Source: GWA1-39-11 sp964640435 (GTDB taxonomy: Bacteria; Patescibacteriota; Microgenomatia; Levybacterales; GWA1-39-11). From it: a DNA stretch of 12,563 bases. Positions 7,079-12,563 of this stretch are shown in pieces (the stretch's first letter is position 1; each line of letters begins with the position of its first letter). Below the pieces are notes generated by a model, which did not search any database, had not been told where the DNA came from, and was given only the letters and a program-made list of their open reading frames with translations. Position numbers and translations under genes: made by a program. The stretch is taken from contig CAZXFJ010000028.1 of the NCBI GenBank assembly GCA_964640435.1, forward strand, positions 1 through 12,563, in the 5' to 3' direction.

Positions 7079-7617
7079 ATAGGTTGAGTAGATAGTCCCC
7101 AGGTTGTCACTTGTGTCATCTCAGTTGAATTAGTACATGTTGTAATCTCTTGAGTTGTTTGTTCATTCTCATTCTCAAAAGTTACGAACGAGTTAGGAGA
7201 AATAGTGTAGGTGAACTTAACTGGGGTTTGCTTGATTGGACTACTACATTGTGGCCCATTTTGGTATCTTACTTGAGAATAAATGGTTTGATTGGGTTCT
7301 AGTGTAATGATACTTGGTCCAACTTCACCTTGGTGGTTAACAGAAATATTATTTACTTGATAAGTTATATCTACAAAATTTGAACCCTCAATCTGACAGC
7401 TTACTGAAGAAATATTTTTTATTGTTAAGTTTCCATAGATACTTCCGGCAGCTCCATCAAATTGTATAGTTGAAATTAAACTGTTTGGAGGACAGTAAGC
7501 TGTTTGAGTATTAGTAGAGGGTTTAACAGGGATTGTTTTTTCTTTATGAACATATGTGTAGCCAAGACCAACAATCATAACAATTACGATAATAAGTAGA
7601 GGATAGAGTGTTTTCAC
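7072..7617 (-). CDS. DUF4232-like secreted or membrane-anchored protein
   Basis: A 181-residue protein started by GTG at 7617. One hydrophobic N-terminal segment (about 5-22) acts as a signal or membrane anchor and is followed by an extracytoplasmic domain. The domain resembles DUF4232, an Ig-like beta-sandwich often found in secreted actinobacterial lipoproteins. It has Cys42-P-P-x-x-L, then GAAGSIYGNLTIKN (55-68), Cys74 in SVSCQIEG, a P-x-x-x-TLEPNQ turn (101-110), Cys124 and Cys161. The four cysteines may pair as two disulfides. There is no lipobox cysteine directly after the hydrophobic segment, so it is probably anchored by the N-terminal helix. It is divergent from tspO with 78 bases between them. 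The family role is unknown; ligand binding at the cell surface is only a guess. Confidence 0.75.
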   Translation of the reverse strand: MKTLYPLLIIVIVMIVGLGYTYVHKEKTIPVKPSTNTQTAYCPPNSLISTIQFDGAAGSIYGNLTIKNISSVSCQIEGSNFVDITYQVNNISVNHQGEVGPSIITLEPNQTIYSQVRYQNGPQCSSPIKQTPVKFTYTISPNSFVTFENENEQTTQEITTCTNSTEMTQVTTWGLSTQPIQ

Positions 7618-7624
7618 TATTTTT

Positions 7625-7630
7625 ATTCTA
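7625..7630 (-). promoter_or_regulatory. -10 element of the DUF4232-like gene
   Basis: On the minus strand TAGAAT (7630-7625) ends seven bases before GTG 7617, so transcription would start at or next to the start codon. The -35 region at 17 bases (TTTTAA) is poor. Confidence 0.4.
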
Positions 7631-7659
7631 ACTCTTATTAGTTAACTTTAAAAGTCATA

Positions 7660-7688
7660 TTGTAATTGTAAGAAAAGTTACACATAAT
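7660..7688 (+). promoter_or_regulatory. Promoter of tspO
   Basis: TTGTAA (7660-7665), a 17-base spacer and CATAAT (7683-7688). The -10 ends seven bases before ATG 7696, so transcription would begin at about 7695 and the mRNA would be essentially leaderless. Confidence 0.5.
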
Positions 7689-7695
7689 ATATATA

Positions 7696-8172
7696 ATGCC
7701 CAAGATTAAAAAGATTCATTTGTTAATTTTTGCAATTCTGCTTTGCGAAGGAGTAGGAATACTTGGTTCGATATTCACTTTTCAATCTATTCCAAACTGG
7801 TACCAGTATTTAAACAAACCCTCCTTTTCACCTCCCAATTATGTGTTTGGCCCCGTTTGGACAACGCTCTATGCTTTAATGGGTACATCGCTATACATTG
7901 TTTGGATGTCAAAAAATAAAACTAAAGATGTTGCGCTGAAATTTTTCTATCTCCAGCTATTTCTAAACTTTATCTGGACACCAATTTTCTTTGGATTAAA
8001 AAACCCAGGTTTTGGACTGATTGTCATAATTTCCATGTGGATTTCGATAGTAGTTACTATTGTAAAGTTTCAAAAAATCTCCAAGCCGGCGTCATACTTG
8101 CTTTATCCATATCTTTTATGGGTGAGCTTTGCTTCAGTGTTAAATTATTATATTTGGATATTAAATTACTAG
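7696..8172 (+). CDS. tspO: TspO/MBR family tryptophan-rich sensory protein
   Basis: A 158-residue protein of typical TspO length with five membrane segments. Diagnostic blocks are all present: the WYQYLNKPSFSPPNYVFGPVW region (residues 35-55), LYALMGTSLYIVW, LQLFLNFIWTPIFFGL (about 86-101) and the closing YLLWVSFASVLNYYIWILN (139-157). TspO proteins sit in the membrane and bind porphyrins, tetrapyrrole intermediates and related hydrophobic ligands. In bacteria they are linked to stress and light or oxygen responses. No heme or carotenoid genes are nearby, so the ligand here is open. The gene has no Shine-Dalgarno sequence and a promoter placed for a leaderless mRNA. Its stop lies 15 bases before the next small gene, suggesting a three-gene operon (7696-8601). 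Confidence 0.96.
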   Translation: MPKIKKIHLLIFAILLCEGVGILGSIFTFQSIPNWYQYLNKPSFSPPNYVFGPVWTTLYALMGTSLYIVWMSKNKTKDVALKFFYLQLFLNFIWTPIFFGLKNPGFGLIVIISMWISIVVTIVKFQKISKPASYLLYPYLLWVSFASVLNYYIWILNY

Positions 8173-8181
8173 AGGAGGTGG
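8173..8181 (+). promoter_or_regulatory. Strong Shine-Dalgarno sequence of the 58-residue miniprotein gene
   Basis: AGGAGGTGG lies directly after the tspO stop and six bases before ATG 8188. It is close to a full complement of the 16S rRNA 3' end and contrasts with the lack of such sites in front of the larger genes here. It fixes the start of the small gene. Confidence 0.85.
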
Positions 8182-8187
8182 ATATTA

Positions 8188-8364
8188 ATGGCTAAAAAAA
8201 CAAATAAATCAAATAAAACATCGCCTGCAGCTTATTGTATTCCGGGTGGTTTATTCCTGGGAATTGGAATAGGAATGTTATATGGCAATACGGGTGCTGG
8301 AACAATTATTGGACTTGGTGCAGGATTTATCGCATGGGCACTTATCGATACACTTCGTAAATAG
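8188..8364 (+). CDS. Glycine-rich membrane miniprotein (58 aa)
   Basis: ATG at 8188 opens a 58-codon frame ending with TAG at 8362-8364. It has a polar Lys/Asn/Thr-rich N-terminus (residues 2-13). It continues into two glycine-patterned hydrophobic segments: GGLFLGIGIGMLYG (20-33) and GTIIGLGAGFIAWALI (38-53), ending DTLRK. The GxxxG-like spacing resembles glycine-zipper membrane proteins that pack or oligomerise in the bilayer. The strong Shine-Dalgarno sequence shows that it is genuinely translated. It follows tspO by 15 bases and is probably in the same transcript. I recall similar small proteins in diverse bacteria annotated only as hypothetical. The function is unknown. Confidence 0.85.
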   Translation: MAKKTNKSNKTSPAAYCIPGGLFLGIGIGMLYGNTGAGTIIGLGAGFIAWALIDTLRK

Positions 8365-8412
8365 TGATTTAAATCATATATTCTCATATGCCTTTGGAAT
8401 AACATAAGTTTA

Positions 8413-8423
8413 AAAGGAGGTGA
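8413..8423 (+). promoter_or_regulatory. Strong Shine-Dalgarno sequence of the 56-residue miniprotein gene
   Basis: AAAGGAGGTGA lies seven bases before ATG 8431. It is a near-perfect match to the anti-Shine-Dalgarno sequence and decides the start of this small gene. Confidence 0.85.
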
Positions 8424-8430
8424 AAAGTAT

Positions 8431-8601
8431 ATGAAAAACAATGCAGGAACAGGAGCTTTATACGGACTCGGAGTTATAGGAGCGCTTGTTTATTACCTTC
8501 AGCATGCAACATCAATTCTCGATGGAATAATTGGAATTGTTTATGCTGTATTTTGGCCAGCAGTAATTGTTTACCAAGCACTAAGCTTATTGAAACAATA
8601 A
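8431..8601 (+). CDS. Conserved-looking membrane miniprotein (56 aa)
   Basis: ATG at 8431 opens a 56-codon frame ending with TAA at 8599-8601. The protein is almost entirely hydrophobic: GTGALYGLGVIGALVYYLQHAT (6-27), then ILDGIIGIVYAVFWPAVIVYQAL (29-51) and a short SLLKQ tail. This predicts two membrane helices joined by a short HAT-S turn. I recall a widespread hypothetical family in candidate-phylum bacteria with the same YGLGxIGAxVYYxQHAT and FWPAxxVY pattern; that recollection was not checked. The perfect Shine-Dalgarno sequence supports translation. It follows the 58-residue miniprotein by 66 bases and may share its transcript with tspO. The function is unknown. Confidence 0.85.
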   Translation: MKNNAGTGALYGLGVIGALVYYLQHATSILDGIIGIVYAVFWPAVIVYQALSLLKQ

Positions 8602-8636
8602 GGTGTGTAACTTGATTGTCTCATATAGTTTTTAGC

Positions 8637-8651
8637 CTTACTTAAAGTAAG
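8637..8651. repeat. Short inverted repeat after the miniprotein genes
   Basis: CTTACTTAAAGTAAG pairs with itself over 6-7 bp around TAA. It could end the tspO operon, but no T-run follows, so a simple dyad element is as likely. Confidence 0.25.
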
Positions 8652-8661
8652 CAACTATTGA

Positions 8662-8679
8662 TTTGCCTGTACAGACAAA
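8662..8679. promoter_or_regulatory. Dyad element, possible operator
   Basis: TTTG-C-CTGTACAG-A-CAAA is an 18-base palindrome with a single mismatched pair and a perfect CTGTACAG core. It lies about 80 bases before the GLUG-type surface protein gene, a position suited to a repressor or activator site. It does not fit the LexA spacing (CTGT-N8-ACAG). The binding protein is unknown. Confidence 0.3.
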
Positions 8680-8758
8680 ATATGATTGATATATCACTTC
8701 ATTGCAGTAGGGTTGTAATGTAGATGTTAGCCAGCACGGTGATAAAGTAATTTTATAT

Positions 8759-10126
8759 ATGACGAAGATATTTGCTTTAGTAGTTTTTATAATAGTTTTT
8801 TTTATATGTCTTGCTCCAAACGCTTTCGCATTCTCCGGTTCGGGATCTGGGACTGAGCTTGATCCCTACCAAATTAGTACTTGTTCTCAGTTGCAGGAAA
8901 TCGAAGACGATCTAAGTGCTTTCTATATATTAACTGGAGATATTAACTGTAATGGTGTTAGCTTTCATCCAATAGGGGATACGGTAGGTGATTTTTTTGT
9001 GGGAAGTCTTGATGGAAAAGGACATAAAATAACTAATTTAACCATTAATAGTAATGATAATGGAGTAGGTATTTTTGCACTGATTAGTACGGGAGGCGTA
9101 GTAACTAATATTGGATTGGAAAGCGGGACAATTACGCAGCAGGGGGATACTGTAAATATGGGAAGCTTTGCAGGGACAATTGAAGGTGGAACTATTACAA
9201 ATTCTTATAGTAAGGCAAGTTTAGATGGAAGTGCTGCAAACTTTATCTCGCCTGTAATGGGAGGATTATTTGGAGCAGGAGATCCTGCAACGGTAAGTAA
9301 TAGCTACTTCTCAGGAAATATAGTAAATGCAACAATTAACCAAAATTATACTGGAGGTATAGCGGGTTATATGTCTGCGGGAAGTATAACAAATAGTTAT
9401 GCAACCGGAAGTATGTCAAATGGACGATATGTTGGGGGTATAGCTGGCCGTCTTTTCTCAGGGGCAACTATTACAGATTCATTTACAACAACCACATTTG
9501 TCAATTCATCAATTGTTGGCGGAATCGTAGGACAGATAGATTCAGGAACCATTAGTGGTAGTTACTGGAATGATTTGTCCGGAGGTTTTATGACTTGTTA
9601 TTCTGGAGGAAATACAGGATGTACTAGGGTAAGTAATAATCTTTCCTATTTTTATACAATTACTAATCCACCAATGAGTAATTGGGATTTTGTTAATACC
9701 TGGAGTGTTCAAAACAATGGAACAAGTTATCCTTTACTTTACTGGCAAGCGCCTAATCCAACTCCTTCCCCAACACCATCTTCAGGAGGCGGAGGTAGTA
9801 GTCCTTCCAGCAGTGGAACGAGTGTTTCTTGTACTGCTCAAGCTCCTTTAAATAGTCCTAATCTATTTCAAATTAAATCTGGATTAGGTAAGGCTACTTT
9901 ATACTTTGCCCCAGTTATGGGACCAAATACTGCATATACAATTTCATATGGTTTTACGCCAGCGGCCAACCAATACGCAACAACCTTTAATTATGGGTTT
10001 AGTAGTGGAGTAATTCCATACACAATTAACTATTTATTTCCAGCTAAATGGTACTTTAAAGTGGCGGGAATGAACAATTGCATGCCAGGAGTTTGGTCTC
10101 AAACACAATCTGTAGTTGTGAAATAA
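8759..10126 (+). CDS. Secreted GLUG-type beta-solenoid surface protein with FN3-like tail
   Basis: A 455-residue secreted protein. The signal peptide spans residues 1-24 with a good AFA site before FSGSG. The mature N-terminus GTELDPYQISTCSQLQEI (31-48), followed by FYILTGDINCNG, is the usual lead-in to GLUG/filamentous-haemagglutinin-like solenoids. Residues 60-275 carry repeating blocks such as GSLDGKGHKITNL, GGLFGAG, GSITNSYATGSM, GGIAGRL and GGIVGQI. These are short beta-strand repeats with a recurring NSY-x-(T/S)G pattern. A Pro/Ser/Thr/Gly linker spans 331-356. The C-terminal 100 residues, with Cys358, Cys441 and Y/W-rich strands (WYFKVAGMNNCMPGVWS), form an FN3-like domain that I associate with candidate-phylum surface proteins. 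The likely role is surface adhesion. There is no Shine-Dalgarno sequence; ATG 8759 is chosen because the signal peptide follows immediately. Confidence 0.85.
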   Translation: MTKIFALVVFIIVFFICLAPNAFAFSGSGSGTELDPYQISTCSQLQEIEDDLSAFYILTGDINCNGVSFHPIGDTVGDFFVGSLDGKGHKITNLTINSNDNGVGIFALISTGGVVTNIGLESGTITQQGDTVNMGSFAGTIEGGTITNSYSKASLDGSAANFISPVMGGLFGAGDPATVSNSYFSGNIVNATINQNYTGGIAGYMSAGSITNSYATGSMSNGRYVGGIAGRLFSGATITDSFTTTTFVNSSIVGGIVGQIDSGTISGSYWNDLSGGFMTCYSGGNTGCTRVSNNLSYFYTITNPPMSNWDFVNTWSVQNNGTSYPLLYWQAPNPTPSPTPSSGGGGSSPSSSGTSVSCTAQAPLNSPNLFQIKSGLGKATLYFAPVMGPNTAYTISYGFTPAANQYATTFNYGFSSGVIPYTINYLFPAKWYFKVAGMNNCMPGVWSQTQSVVVK

Positions 10127-10149
10127 AATTATTTCCCGCACAAATACTA

Positions 10150-10178
10150 TTGATTAACATTGGGATATTGAATACCAT
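10150..10178 (+). promoter_or_regulatory. Promoter of the beta-propeller/LysM gene
   Basis: TTGATT (10150-10155), a 17-base spacer and TACCAT (10173-10178), ending seven bases before ATG 10186. The overlapping TATTAT (10178-10183) is an alternative -10. Either way transcription would start next to the ATG, and there is no Shine-Dalgarno sequence. Confidence 0.4.
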
Positions 10179-10185
10179 ATTATAT

Positions 10186-11988
10186 ATGAGTTTTAGACGT
10201 TTAGGATTTACCGCATGTTTGATAGTTTTGCTTTGTGTTGTTTTTAGTGGTGGAGTAGTATATGCCGCGGTCACTTGGACTGAAACTCAGCCAGCTGGGG
10301 ATGTTAATAAGTTTTGGGATGCAGGTGCTGTTTCTGAAGACGGAGATACGATGGTTGCTATAACCCAAAATACAGCTGTATATCTTTCTACGAATGCAGG
10401 ATCTACATGGGAGGAGGTAAAGCCTCGTGGCCTTTCTTCCGCCACGCAATGGCAAACAACTGCTATTTCTTCAAATGGTCAGGTCATCGCGGTTGCAGGT
10501 CAAAATGGAATGTATATCTCAACAGATCAAGGAGACAGTTGGACTGCAGCATTAACTGGTGTTGGGGCAAACAACTTTACTAGCGTCAGTATGTCCCCAA
10601 GTGGGCAATATCTAATTGCAGGCTCATATGGAGGAAGACTATATACATCGTCTAATAGTGGTTCTTCATGGACTGAAAGACAACCCGCAGGAAATGCAAA
10701 TAAATCCTGGCAAACGGTTGGAATATCTGGAGATGGACAATTTATGTTAGCGGGTATTCTCAGTAGTCGCTTGTATAAATCAATAGATGGTGGGGTAAAT
10801 TGGTCAGAAGTTCAACCTGCAGGAGATGTTGATAAAGATTGGTATGTGACAATGATATCTCCAGATGGATTGAATGCATTTGTTGGAGTGGGTGGAGGAA
10901 GATTATATCGCTCGATAGATATGGGTTCAAATTGGAGTGAGGTCCAGCCCGCTGGTGATACAAATATAAGTTGGCATGCTGGAAGCATTTCTTATGATGG
11001 ACTTACAATTTTAATAGGAGTTTGGAATGGTCGGCTTTACCTTTCAACAGATGGAGGAAATATATGGTCACAAACACAACCTGCTGGAGATGCAAACAAA
11101 TATTGGTGGATAGCAGCAGTTTCTGGAAATGCCAAGAAATTTCTTGCTGGCACTTATATTAATGGAAGACTATACCTAGGGGCCGAACCATCGCCGACCC
11201 CAACATCAACTCCAATCCCAACCTCAACTCCGTCTTCGACATCGACTTCCAATTCTAATTCAGATCCATGTCCAGGATATTCAATTTGTCCGAATGCTGG
11301 TGGTTCGAGCAGCTCATCAGTTTCGACCATTTCATCCGGGGGGCAAATGGGAGAATCGGGATTGATAACTATCCAACACGTTGCCGGCGAAATGGCATTA
11401 GCAGTGACGGCAAGTAATCTAAGTACGAGCTCTTTGCTTTCCTCAAACTCTTCAGTTCCAGTCCCGTGGGTACAAGGATTAAATCTTGTCGGAGGTGTAA
11501 TTCAGTTTAATGCGGTTTCAGCTTTTAATGGTTATCCAGTTACTCAACTTGTAAAACCCGCAACAATTATTATGACGTATGATCCAACTAAATTAAATGG
11601 TAGATCTCCAAATTTATTGAGAATTGGCTGGTTTAATCCAACTACAAAACGATGGCAAGTTCTAAATAATAATACAGTCATAAAACCTGGTGAAAATTTG
11701 ATTGCTAATACTACGGTAAATCTTGGATATTATGCTGTTGTTTTGCCAAATGGAGTCAGTCTTGCTCCCGTTCTCGGGATTAAGACAGGTTCTCAGTCTA
11801 AGAACTCTAAAAAAGTATTAGGCACATCAACTAAATGTGAAACTTATATTGTTAAATCTGGAGATACACTGTGGAGTATATCAAATAAAAAAATGAATAA
11901 TGGTTCTCATTTTAATTCTATTATTAAAAGTAATAACCTTAATTCTACAGTCCTTATCCCCGGCCAAAAACTTAAAGTAGGATGTTAA
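10186..11988 (+). CDS. Secreted Asp-box beta-propeller protein with C-terminal LysM
   Basis: A 600-residue wall-associated protein. ATG 10186 is preferred over the in-frame upstream start at 10078 because a signal peptide follows at once (residues 1-27, VYA site). The longer form would also overlap the previous gene. Residues 31-333 hold seven repeats of 43-44 residues, each starting at a Trp (31, 75, 119, 162, 206, 250, 294). Six of them are preceded by Asp boxes of the form S-x-(D/N)-x-G-x-x-W, and many contain QPAGD and GRLY. This predicts a seven-bladed propeller. A Pro/Thr/Ser linker (335-360) and PCPGYSICPN (361-370) follow. Residues about 385-520 form a beta-sandwich-like domain of uncertain family. 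Residues 551-600 are a LysM domain (YIVKSGDTLWSIS, IPGQKLKV), bracketed by Cys551 and Cys600 and preceded by KKVLGTST. LysM should bind peptidoglycan; the propeller ligand is unknown. Confidence 0.9.
   Translation: MSFRRLGFTACLIVLLCVVFSGGVVYAAVTWTETQPAGDVNKFWDAGAVSEDGDTMVAITQNTAVYLSTNAGSTWEEVKPRGLSSATQWQTTAISSNGQVIAVAGQNGMYISTDQGDSWTAALTGVGANNFTSVSMSPSGQYLIAGSYGGRLYTSSNSGSSWTERQPAGNANKSWQTVGISGDGQFMLAGILSSRLYKSIDGGVNWSEVQPAGDVDKDWYVTMISPDGLNAFVGVGGGRLYRSIDMGSNWSEVQPAGDTNISWHAGSISYDGLTILIGVWNGRLYLSTDGGNIWSQTQPAGDANKYWWIAAVSGNAKKFLAGTYINGRLYLGAEPSPTPTSTPIPTSTPSSTSTSNSNSDPCPGYSICPNAGGSSSSSVSTISSGGQMGESGLITIQHVAGEMALAVTASNLSTSSLLSSNSSVPVPWVQGLNLVGGVIQFNAVSAFNGYPVTQLVKPATIIMTYDPTKLNGRSPNLLRIGWFNPTTKRWQVLNNNTVIKPGENLIANTTVNLGYYAVVLPNGVSLAPVLGIKTGSQSKNSKKVLGTSTKCETYIVKSGDTLWSISNKKMNNGSHFNSIIKSNNLNSTVLIPGQKLKVGC
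10276..11184 (+). repeat. Tandem coding repeat, seven units of about 132 bases
   Basis: Seven diverged in-frame units of 129-132 bases encode the propeller blades, with unit starts at Trp codons 31, 75, 119, 162, 206, 250 and 294. Units 4 to 7 are the most alike, sharing QPAG(D/N), a central W and GRLY or RLY, which suggests later duplication within that part. Confidence 0.85.
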
Positions 11989-12078
11989 TCTGCAATAATT
12001 AGCTTCATGAATCTTTCTGTTGGTATAGTACGAACACAACTCGACATCAAAAGGTAGATGTTAGGTAGTAGAGTTTAA

Positions 12079-12108
12079 TTGATTTGATAATAAATTCTCT
12101 GATAGGAT
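12079..12108 (+). promoter_or_regulatory. Promoter of the second beta-propeller gene
   Basis: TTGATT (12079-12084), an 18-base spacer and TAGGAT (12103-12108), which ends eight bases before ATG 12117. TTGATA at 12084-12089 is an alternative -35. No Shine-Dalgarno sequence is present, again suggesting a leaderless or nearly leaderless mRNA. Confidence 0.4.
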
Positions 12109-12116
12109 AGATACAT

Positions 12117-12563
12117 ATGCGTTTTTTGCGCTTTCTTTTTTCTGGCACTCTTTTAGCGTTAATTGGTATTTTTTTTGTAAGTCTTGTCGCCTATGCTGCG
12201 TTGACTTGGTCTGAAACTCAGCCTGGGGGTAATATGGATCTTTCATGGACACCATCGGCTATGTCATCTGATGGTCAAAAAATGATAGTTGGTGTTCAAA
12301 ACGATGGGATTTATATTTCTTCCAACGGTGGTGATACTTGGACAGAAATATTTCCTACTGGAGTTGATGACGGACCTGATTGGTATACGGCAAATATGTC
12401 CTCAGATGGCCAGAAGATAGTAGCAGGGGTATTTACAGGAAGATTATACAGATCAATAGATGGAGGAGAAAATTGGGCGGAAATGCAGCCTGCAGGAGAT
12501 ATAGACCATAGCTGGTATACAACAAGTATGTCCTCAGATGGCCTGGTACTTCTGGCAGGCATA
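12117..12563 (+). CDS. Second Asp-box beta-propeller surface protein, cut by window edge
   Basis: ATG at 12117 opens a frame that stays open for 149 codons to the last base, so the C-terminus is missing. It is a tandem paralogue of the protein at 10186-11988. The signal peptide has the same length (1-27, AYA site). The first repeat Trp is again at residue 31 and the next are at 75 and 120. Asp boxes SSNGGDTW (68-75) and SIDGGENW (113-120) are present, with QPAGDI (124-129) and GRLYRS (108-113). Around the signal-peptide junction the two genes share a 19-base stretch with one mismatch, which points to duplication rather than convergence. Whether it also ends in LysM cannot be seen. It lies 128 bases downstream of its paralogue and has its own promoter-like sequence. 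Confidence 0.9.
   Translation, partial: MRFLRFLFSGTLLALIGIFFVSLVAYAALTWSETQPGGNMDLSWTPSAMSSDGQKMIVGVQNDGIYISSNGGDTWTEIFPTGVDDGPDWYTANMSSDGQKIVAGVFTGRLYRSIDGGENWAEMQPAGDIDHSWYTTSMSSDGLVLLAGI

Noticed and set aside
8232..8441. Minus-strand frame of 69 codons across the two miniprotein genes
   Set aside because: It lies opposite two frames with strong Shine-Dalgarno sequences. Its Pro/Ile repeats are the complement of glycine-rich coding sequence.
8662..8679. LexA (SOS) box reading of CTGTACAG
   Set aside because: The two half-sites lie directly next to each other, not separated by eight bases, and no SOS gene is nearby.
10078..10185. Upstream in-frame start for the beta-propeller gene
   Set aside because: It would add 36 residues before a clear signal peptide and overlap the end of the previous gene. 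Promoter-like elements and the paralogue's layout support ATG 10186.
10056..10963. Minus-strand frames opposite the propeller gene (10056-10274, 10201-10455, 10760-10963)
   Set aside because: They are shadows of the repeat-coding sequence with no features of their own.
10276..11184. Sialidase activity suggested by the Asp boxes
   Set aside because: Asp boxes are structural motifs of many propellers. I see no FRIP motif or catalytic Arg/Tyr/Glu set, and the blades are short and regular.
10276..11184. CRISPR-like or non-coding tandem repeat
   Set aside because: The 132-base periodicity is in frame, diverged and fully explained by protein blade repeats.
12061..12562. Minus-strand frames at the right edge (12061-12255, 12311-12562)
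   Set aside because: They mirror the second propeller gene, which is supported by a signal peptide, Asp boxes and paralogy. The repeated motifs in the minus frame are complements of the blade repeats.

Overview
The window is an AT-rich bacterial segment with short intergenic gaps. Its style fits a Candidate Phyla Radiation (Patescibacteria) genome, most likely of the Microgenomates group. The signs are standard-code genes, mostly without Shine-Dalgarno sequences, and secreted proteins with a signal peptide, a Pro/Ser/Thr linker and a small C-terminal domain. There are also VLG(A/T)ST motifs and tiny membrane proteins of kinds I associate with that group. The lineage is an inference from gene style, because no marker gene is present.

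Left part (1-6416) is a surface-glycan locus with two divergent arms. The minus arm has a processive family 2 glycosyltransferase resembling XagB-type polysaccharide synthases (626-2221). It is followed 16 bases later by the N-terminal 203 codons of a polysaccharide flippase that runs off the left edge (609-1). The plus arm has a second QxxRW-type family 2 glycosyltransferase (2447-3817). It overlaps by 14 bases an 870-residue fusion of a GT-C (PMT/ArnT-like) membrane glycosyltransferase and a family 8 glycoside hydrolase (3804-6416). Together they suggest polymerisation, export and extracytoplasmic trimming of a surface polysaccharide. The GT-C/GH8 fusion is the most distinctive protein here.

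Middle part (6417-8601) holds small membrane or secreted proteins. These are two short lysine-rich membrane proteins (6459-6674, 6731-6922), a DUF4232-like extracytoplasmic protein on the minus strand (7072-7617), tspO (7696-8172), and two glycine-rich membrane miniproteins (8188-8364, 8431-8601). Only these last two carry strong Shine-Dalgarno sequences.

Right part (8602-12563) encodes three large secreted proteins, all on the plus strand. The first is a GLUG-type beta-solenoid protein with an FN3-like tail (8759-10126). The second is a seven-repeat Asp-box beta-propeller protein with a C-terminal LysM domain (10186-11988). The third is a tandem paralogue of the propeller protein that runs off the right edge (12117-12563). 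They look like cell-wall-associated surface or adhesion proteins.

A pattern seen across the window is that several first-in-transcript genes have -10-like elements ending only about 6-8 bases before the start codon. In the best cases a -35-like element also lies 35-36 bases before it. This is the layout expected for leaderless mRNAs. No gene-free stretch exceeds 300 bases; the longest is 2222-2446, which holds divergent promoters. I saw no tRNA, rRNA, CRISPR array, insertion sequence or phage gene.
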